Assembly (NCBI GenBank): GCA_023662865.1
Contig: JAMPIK010000014.1
Location: 1-47,035, forward strand
Direction: 5' to 3'
Length of the DNA stretch: 47,035 bases
Source: Prevotella sp.
Lineage (GTDB): Bacteria; Bacteroidota; Bacteroidia; Bacteroidales; Muribaculaceae
Shown here piece by piece: positions 42,315 to 47,035 of this stretch (the stretch's first letter is position 1; each line of letters starts with the position of its first letter). The translations under genes and the position numbers were made by a program. Below the pieces are notes generated by a model. That model ran no database searches and was not told the origin of the DNA. It saw nothing but the letters and a program-made list of their open reading frames with translations.

Positions 42315-42994
42315 TTAAGAAAATAAATAAATCATTAGTCGTTGTTGCAGCTACACTTCTGCTTGCCTCATCGGCAGTAAAGGCCGACAGTTATTACGAC
42401 CGCAAGGTAAGCCTGTTCGAGTTGCTGCCAATCACAGAAAACGATATTGTCTTTGTCGGAAATTCCATAACCGACGGTGCCGAACTCCAAGAGCTGTTCG
42501 GTTTGCCCAATGTCAAAAACCGGGGTATCACTTCTGATGTAATTTCCGGGGTTGACAAGCGTATTGAGACTACATTGAAGAATCACCCTAAAAAGGTGTT
42601 TCTGCTGATTGGCGCAAACGACATCAGCCATAACCTCACAGTCTCTCAAATTGCAGAAAAATATGAGCGCCTTGTAGCTAAAATGAAACGCCTCTCGCCC
42701 GACACTAAATTCTATTTGCAAGGTATCATGCCTATTAACAACGATTTCAAGCGATATAAGACAATGTATGGCAAGGAAAAGGTAATTCCCGAATTGAACA
42801 AAAAAATTGAGGAGATTGCAAAGAAATACAATTGCACCTACATATCTCTCACCAAGGCCTTGGAAGATCCCGCTACCGGAAAGCTGCGCAAAGAGTTTAC
42901 AAACGACGGGTTGCACCTCACCGGAGCCGGATACAAGGCATGGGTGGGCGTGTTGGAGCCATACGTAAACGGCTACGATTGGTTCACAGAGTAA
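42311..42994 (+). CDS. Secreted SGNH/GDSL hydrolase
   Basis: Predicted esterase or acetyl hydrolase acting outside the cytoplasm. Of 227 residues, 1-25 are a signal peptide. Block I is GNSITDG with nucleophile S52, block III is GAND with N103, and block V is DGLHL with D199 and H202, so the catalytic set is complete. Such enzymes deacetylate sialic acid, peptidoglycan or glycans. The link to the upstream kinase by an ATGA overlap hints at an amino-sugar or cell-wall substrate, which is inference. Confidence 0.87.
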   Translation: MIKKINKSLVVVAATLLLASSAVKADSYYDRKVSLFELLPITENDIVFVGNSITDGAELQELFGLPNVKNRGITSDVISGVDKRIETTLKNHPKKVFLLIGANDISHNLTVSQIAEKYERLVAKMKRLSPDTKFYLQGIMPINNDFKRYKTMYGKEKVIPELNKKIEEIAKKYNCTYISLTKALEDPATGKLRKEFTNDGLHLTGAGYKAWVGVLEPYVNGYDWFTE

Positions 42995-43038
42995 CTACCG
43001 AAAATATTATCCATAAATAATCTCGTCACGAAAAAATA

Positions 43039-43998
43039 ATGACATATATAAATAAAATATTATGTATTTCGGTGCTTGCAGCAATGCCGACCGGCATGAG
43101 TGCGCAGACACAGGAGAGTACACCCTCAGCACAAACACAAGATGAGGAGGCTATTGCCCCGTTCGTCGTATTGCCTCCATTGTTTGAATACCCCGTAGCC
43201 CCCGAAGATTTGGAATGGAACCAACGTTCAAATTGGCTTGCCGAACATTTTTGGGATTCTTTTGATTTCAAACAGAAGAGTGTGGGGCAGAGCCAGTTGG
43301 TCCACGCATTTACCACATATATAGTGCCGTTGCATCTTGCCGAACGCGATGTCGCAATGAAGAGTGTTCAGGCTCTCATTAAGAAGCTGCAGAAATCGCC
43401 GACACTGCTGTTGCAATTCACACAAGCTGCTGAAAGGACTATGTATGAGCCAAATACCGCCGAACTCGTAATTGACGAAGTGTATCTGGAATTCCTCAAC
43501 GCCGTTACCAAGAACAAGAAGATACCCGACTTGCGCAAGGCTCGCTATAAATCTCAACTGAAATCTTTGTCAAACAGTTTGGTTGGCAAGCCCCTTCTCC
43601 GTTTTGCTTTCACAGATAGAAAAGGACAACCGGAAGTATACAGCAATGCCGGAGTGCCGGAAATTATCGTGTTTGGCAATTATGATTGTACCGATTGCCG
43701 ACTGGCACGTCTGCAACTTGACACAGACAGTGAATTGCAGGAACTCGTTGATGCCGGCAAAGCGCGGATAATGTTTATCAGTCCGGATGTGGACACTTCT
43801 GAAATCGGCGCATGGGCCGAGGCTGTAAAAAAATATCCCGAGAATTGGACAGTGGGTCGCGGCGAAAGCTTGGACGAGAAGATCGATTTGCGTGTAATAC
43901 CCGCCTTGTTTATAATAGGAGCAGACGGGAATATAGTAAGCAAATCGGCTAATACGAAAACAGCTCGCGAATATGTAAAAAATAACGTAATCAAATAA
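43039..43998 (+). CDS. DUF5106-like thioredoxin-fold envelope protein
   Basis: A 319-residue protein with signal peptide MTYINKILCISVLAAMPTGMSA. Residues about 60-190 are helical and match the Bacteroidetes pattern placed ahead of thioredoxin domains (WLAEHFWDSFDF, VPLHLAERDVAMKSVQALI). From about 195 on it is thioredoxin-like with a CTDC (CxxC) motif in FGNYDCTDCRLARLQLD and a cis-Pro-type loop in VIPALFIIGADGNI. It probably reduces or exchanges disulfides in the periplasm. It lies 44 bp after the SGNH gene and may belong to the same transcript. Confidence 0.8.
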   Translation: MTYINKILCISVLAAMPTGMSAQTQESTPSAQTQDEEAIAPFVVLPPLFEYPVAPEDLEWNQRSNWLAEHFWDSFDFKQKSVGQSQLVHAFTTYIVPLHLAERDVAMKSVQALIKKLQKSPTLLLQFTQAAERTMYEPNTAELVIDEVYLEFLNAVTKNKKIPDLRKARYKSQLKSLSNSLVGKPLLRFAFTDRKGQPEVYSNAGVPEIIVFGNYDCTDCRLARLQLDTDSELQELVDAGKARIMFISPDVDTSEIGAWAEAVKKYPENWTVGRGESLDEKIDLRVIPALFIIGADGNIVSKSANTKTAREYVKNNVIK

Positions 43999-44047
43999 TA
44001 CTTTTAACTCATGATTGCGTTATAAAGAAAATACCTTTTTATAATAA

Positions 44048-44557
44048 ATGGCAAGACATCGTGTTATATCACCTCTGAAGAGGTTTATGCTTCGATCCAC
44101 CGGATACTCATATCCGAATATGGGTCGCTTGTTTATGCGTCTGTTTGTCGGCATTATGCTTCTGCAATTTGCATTAAGACTTATGGCAGACTACAATGCG
44201 GCAAAAGATATTTTCCCGGCTGTATTAGGCATGAGCAGCGAATGGTCCATGATTGTAATGCTTTGTATTGAAGTGGTATGCTCGCTGTGCATCATGTTCG
44301 GATTGTGTACTCGTATAATGTGCATTCCTCCCTTTATTGCAATGGCCGTGGCCGAGGTGTATCTTCGTTCGCAAGAATGTGTGGTGACAGCCTTGATGCC
44401 CTGGCAGCAACAAAATTATCTCCCTGTAATGTTTATGTGTATTTTCTTCTTTCTTTTCCTTGTGGGCCCCGGCAAAATTTCTGTGGATTATATGTTGTCG
44501 CTGCGAATAATCCATGCAGAGAACAGAAACGAAGACGAAGAACTTGAAATTGTATAA
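44048..44557 (+). CDS. DoxX-like membrane protein
   Basis: A 169-residue protein with four membrane helices (LFMRLFVGIMLLQFALRLM, MIVMLCIEVVCSLCIMFGLC, MCIPPFIAMAVAEVYL, YLPVMFMCIFFFLFLVGPGK). RLFVGIMLL at the start and GPGKISVD at the end recall DoxX proteins. Function unknown; DoxX members are linked to redox or thiol stress, and the CxxC neighbour supports that loosely. The stop lies 4 bp before the mnmA ATG. Confidence 0.75.
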   Translation: MARHRVISPLKRFMLRSTGYSYPNMGRLFMRLFVGIMLLQFALRLMADYNAAKDIFPAVLGMSSEWSMIVMLCIEVVCSLCIMFGLCTRIMCIPPFIAMAVAEVYLRSQECVVTALMPWQQQNYLPVMFMCIFFFLFLVGPGKISVDYMLSLRIIHAENRNEDEELEIV

Positions 44558-44561
44558 AAGC

Positions 44562-45683
44562 ATGAAAATTGCGGTTTTATTGTCGGGTGGTGTGGACAGT
44601 GCGGTAACTGTTCATCTCCTTAAAGAGCAGGGACATGATTTACACTTGTTTTACATTCGTATCGGTCGCGATGACGACAGCGGCGATTGCAACGCCGATG
44701 AAGATATTGAAATGTGCCGCCTGATAGCACGAAGATATAATTTGCCGTTTGAGATTATTCCTTTGCACGATGAATATTGGGCAAATGTTATGCAATATTC
44801 ACTTGACACTGTGAAACAAGGGCTTACCCCTCACCCTGATATGATGTGCAACAAAATCATCAAATTCGGATATTTCGAGCAGCGCCGCGGCCATGAGTTC
44901 GACAAGACGGCCACCGGCCATTATGCTGATATCTGCCAAATTGACGGCAAATATTATCTGGCAACAGCTGCCGACCCCGTGAAAGACCAGACTGATTTCC
45001 TCGCACAAATAAGCTACGAACAATTGAGCCACATACTTTTCCCTTTGGGGAAATTTCCCAAAGCTCGCGTGCGTGAAATAGCAAAGGAAATAAACCTGCC
45101 CAACGCTACCCGCAAAGACTCGCAAGGCATCTGTTTTCTTGGAAAAATAAACTACAACGACTTTCTGCGACGTCATCTTGGAGAAAAGCCCGGTCCGATA
45201 ATTGATATATCAACCGGCAAGAAAATAGGTGAGCACAAAGGCTATTGGTTTCATACCATAGGTCAACGCAAAGGTCTTGGTTTGAGTGGCGGCCCCTGGT
45301 ATGTGGTTAAAAAAAATGTTCGTGACAATGTAGTATATGTAAGCAATGGCTATGACACTCATCTACAATATGGTAAGGAGCTGCCATTGGTTGATATACA
45401 TTGGATTACAAGCAATCCGTTTGCTCCCGAACAGACTGTGCCCGGAATTAAGCTCAACGGCAACAAAATAGAAATTTCTTTTAAAAACAGACATACCCCG
45501 GGCTTTACAAGCGCGACTCTTGAGAAGCTTGAAGACGATACCTACATAGTTAATTCCCAAGAAGATATACAAGGCATAGCTCCGGGACAATTCGCTATTA
45601 TTTATACTCCCGACACATCTCTTTGTTTGGGTAGCGGTGTGATTTCAATAGGGAATAAAAAAAGGAGAATTGAAAATGGATAA
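44562..45683 (+). CDS. mnmA: tRNA-specific 2-thiouridylase MnmA
   Basis: Adds sulfur to U34 of tRNAs for Lys, Glu and Gln. I start at ATG 44562 (MKIAVLLSGGVDSAV), 373 residues; an in-frame ATG 48 bp earlier lies inside the DoxX-like gene. The PP-loop SGGVDSAV is at 8-15, catalytic Cys96 in MMCNKIIKFG, and the second Cys191 in DSQGICFLGK. The central part GYWFHTIGQRKGLGL and the C-terminal beta-barrel are normal. Overlap of 8 bp with the next gene. Confidence 0.95.
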   Translation: MKIAVLLSGGVDSAVTVHLLKEQGHDLHLFYIRIGRDDDSGDCNADEDIEMCRLIARRYNLPFEIIPLHDEYWANVMQYSLDTVKQGLTPHPDMMCNKIIKFGYFEQRRGHEFDKTATGHYADICQIDGKYYLATAADPVKDQTDFLAQISYEQLSHILFPLGKFPKARVREIAKEINLPNATRKDSQGICFLGKINYNDFLRRHLGEKPGPIIDISTGKKIGEHKGYWFHTIGQRKGLGLSGGPWYVVKKNVRDNVVYVSNGYDTHLQYGKELPLVDIHWITSNPFAPEQTVPGIKLNGNKIEISFKNRHTPGFTSATLEKLEDDTYIVNSQEDIQGIAPGQFAIIYTPDTSLCLGSGVISIGNKKRRIENG

Positions 45684-46299
45684 AGACTATAAGCGAATGC
45701 TCGTGGTGGGCATCACATATAATAAAGTGGAGAGAGGAGTGTATGCGCTTATCCTTCAGGAACTGGGCGGTACACGCCGCTTGCCCATAGTGATAGGAAT
45801 GGCTGAAGCTCAATCCATTGAATGTAAGCTTCAAGAGATTATCACACCGCGGCCGCTCACTCATGATCTGATGGCGAATATACTCCGCGCATTCGGCTTG
45901 GAGCTTAAGTATGTTGTTATTAAAGTGCTCGACGGCGGTATTTTCGCAGCTGATTTGCACCTGAGCAATGGAGAGCGTACCGTAGTGATGGACTCACGTT
46001 CAAGCGACGGTATCTCATTGGCTCTGCGCATGGGTGTGCCAATCTTTGCATCGGAAGATTTGCTGAACACCATGGGCATGGATTCCAAAGTGAAAAGTCA
46101 AACTTCCGCAAATGTAAAAATTACGGAAGAAAAGCGGGAGGATACAGACGACGAGACCTTTTGGCAAAACGCTCAATCATTTGACGGCGACAAGCTTCAA
46201 AACTTTTTGGATCGGTTTGTTGAGCAAGAAGAATACGAAAAAGCCGCTCGAATACGTGATATCTTGGCGAAAAGGGATGAGAACCCTTTCGGAGAATAA
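45676..46299 (+). CDS. Bifunctional nuclease-domain (DUF151) protein with UVR motif
   Basis: 207 residues from ATG 45676. Residues 8-130 match the BFN/DUF151 domain (RRLPIVIGMAEAQSIECKLQ, RPLTHDLMANILRAFG, GGIFAADLHL, MDSRSSDGISLALRMGVPIF), which in plants has nuclease activity. The tail at about 170-200 (LQNFLDRFVEQEEYEKAARI) matches the UVR motif found in UvrB/UvrC and stress proteins. The start has an unusually good Shine-Dalgarno, AAAGGAG 9 bp upstream, and overlaps mnmA by 8 bp. Cytoplasmic; role unknown, DNA/RNA stress is plausible. Confidence 0.87.
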   Translation: MDKDYKRMLVVGITYNKVERGVYALILQELGGTRRLPIVIGMAEAQSIECKLQEIITPRPLTHDLMANILRAFGLELKYVVIKVLDGGIFAADLHLSNGERTVVMDSRSSDGISLALRMGVPIFASEDLLNTMGMDSKVKSQTSANVKITEEKREDTDDETFWQNAQSFDGDKLQNFLDRFVEQEEYEKAARIRDILAKRDENPFGE

Positions 46300-46342
46300 A
46301 AATTATAAAGGAATATTTTGTGTAAAAAATCATATACAATAG

Positions 46343-46372
46343 TTGATTTGTGAAAATTATTAATTAATTTTG
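46343..46372 (+). promoter_or_regulatory. argR promoter with palindromic AT-rich operator candidate
   Basis: TTG at 46343-46345, 19 bp, TAATTTTG at 46365-46372. The region TGAAAATTATTAATTAATTT overlapping the -7 is an imperfect palindrome that loosely resembles ArgR boxes and could allow self-control. The operator reading is inference. Confidence 0.55.
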
Positions 46373-46397
46373 CACAAAATTTTCAGAACCTTATAAC

Positions 46398-46895
46398 ATG
46401 AAAAATCGTAAGCGCAGAGTTGAATTAATAGTTGATTTGATAAGAAATCACAGCATAAGCAGCCAAGAAGAACTTAGCCGTCTGTTGGGTGAGAATGGTT
46501 TCCATGTAACGCAAGCCACGCTGAGTCGCGACTTGAAAATGCTAAAAAACACAAAGGTACCGACTGACCGGGGCACATATATGTATATGCTTCCGGATAA
46601 TAACATGGTTAAGGATAAAATGTTATCGTCCGGACAAACTGATATTAACAATCACTACCAAGCCGGCTTTATTTCGCTTGAATTTTCCGGAAACATTGCT
46701 GTAATAAAAACACGCAACGGATATGCATCCGGCCTTGCATACGATATGGATATGAGCCGTGTGCCGGAGATAGTTGGTACGCTTGCCGGTACCGATACCA
46801 TAATGGTGGTGCTTCGCGATGGTATCGACCACGAGCGTGCAAGAGAAATCTTCTCGCGCTTCCTTCCTTTGGATGTAAAAATACCTATATATTAG
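46398..46895 (+). CDS. argR: Arginine repressor ArgR
   Basis: Hexameric arginine-responsive transcription factor. Of 165 residues, 1-70 are the winged helix (SSQEELSRLLGENGFHVTQA then TLSRDLKMLK) and 85-160 the oligomerisation and arginine-binding domain. The family motif usually written GTIAGDDT reads GTLAGTDT here: the first Asp is Thr, while the second Asp is kept, so ligand contact may differ. No arginine biosynthetic gene adjoins it in the window, so it acts in trans. Confidence 0.93.
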   Translation: MKNRKRRVELIVDLIRNHSISSQEELSRLLGENGFHVTQATLSRDLKMLKNTKVPTDRGTYMYMLPDNNMVKDKMLSSGQTDINNHYQAGFISLEFSGNIAVIKTRNGYASGLAYDMDMSRVPEIVGTLAGTDTIMVVLRDGIDHERAREIFSRFLPLDVKIPIY

Positions 46896-46933
46896 ACACA
46901 CTCTAAATTCAACAACCGCTTTTGACGATTATT

Positions 46934-47035
46934 AGAGCTTGTTTAATAAAAAATGTGAACGTCAGGGTCGCAGATGTGCCTCAGGTTCGAGGCTACAGGT
47001 GAGGGAGCATAGCGGGCTATGCGACTGAACCAAAG
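46934..47035 (+). repeat. Dispersed repeat copy R4, cut by the window edge
   Basis: Starts AGAGCTTGTTTAATAAAAAA and matches R3 (minus strand of 24263-24230 and inward) for about 40 bases with one difference, then more loosely. Its tail holds hairpins GCCTC/GAGGC (46978-46993) and GCATAGC/GCTATGC (47007-47022). The preceding 38 bp after argR hold nothing recognisable. Confidence 0.85.

Noticed and set aside
1..47035. CRISPR array, prophage, rRNA operon or transposase gene
   Set aside because: No regularly spaced direct repeats, integrase, phage structural, rRNA or transposase signals were found on either strand.

Overview
The window looks like chromosome from an anaerobic gut-type member of the Bacteroidales, most plausibly Muribaculaceae; the family level is my inference from gene style and no marker was searched. 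Evidence: Bacteroidetes promoters (-33 TTG/TTTG, about 19-21 bp, -7 TAnnTTTG) recur in front of genes, Shine-Dalgarno sites are mostly weak, Bacteroidetes-typical genes are present (ExbB-ExbD-ExbD-TonB, Omp28-like protein, DUF5106-like thiol protein, TPR/AraC membrane regulator, T9SS-like C-terminal tails), and genes are moderately AT-rich. Most genes are housekeeping. I see no phage, insertion sequence with a transposase, integrase, rRNA or CRISPR array.

Layout. 1-2164 (minus): an AmgK-like amino-sugar kinase fused to a RapZ C-terminal domain, overlapping by 4 bp a MurU-like nucleotidyltransferase that runs off the left edge. 2365-7330 (plus): pgk, then an ExbB/ExbD/ExbD/TonB operon. 7452-11004 (mostly minus): a frameshifted QueD-like gene, a small envelope protein, a secreted GH13 alpha-amylase and nadC. 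11015-13969: rlmH (plus), overlapped tail to tail by a DEAD-box helicase that follows rplI, rpsR and rpsF. 14198-20972: a membrane TPR/AraC-type regulator with an almost leaderless mRNA, followed by two secreted proteins with T9SS-like tails. 21127-25627: a MINPP-type histidine phosphatase, a MATE exporter, a 278-bp inverted-repeat element and an AmpG-like transporter. 25751-32580: a Yip1-like protein, smpB, a long PurF-like amidotransferase, a U32 protein, grpE and dnaJ. 32773-32862: tRNA-Ser(CGA). 32942-38330: metallo-beta-lactamase-fold protein, MFSD1-like MFS carrier, a stand-alone Spi/C10-prodomain-like secreted protein, a small membrane protein and a nucleoside symporter. 38343-46895: rsmE, kdsA, a TPR protein, a BadF/NagK-type kinase, an SGNH hydrolase, a DUF5106-like thiol protein, a DoxX-like protein, mnmA, a bifunctional-nuclease/UVR protein and argR.

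Themes. Cell-envelope and peptidoglycan amino-sugar metabolism recurs: AmgK-RapZ plus MurU-like, an AmpG-like permease, a NagK/MurK-type kinase and an SGNH hydrolase next to kdsA. TonB energisation, amylase, MINPP phosphatase and nucleoside transport suggest a nutrient scavenger in the gut.

The least explained structure is a family of dispersed repeats sharing a terminal block starting AGAGCTTGTTTAAT. Copies lie at both extreme ends of the window and as an inverted pair at 23986-24263, and a 17-bp match to the terminus sits at 10085-10101. One copy supplies the stop codon of the AmpG-like gene; another extends the MurU-like reading frame. Because the record begins and ends inside copies, it is probably a whole assembly contig broken at a high-copy repeat.
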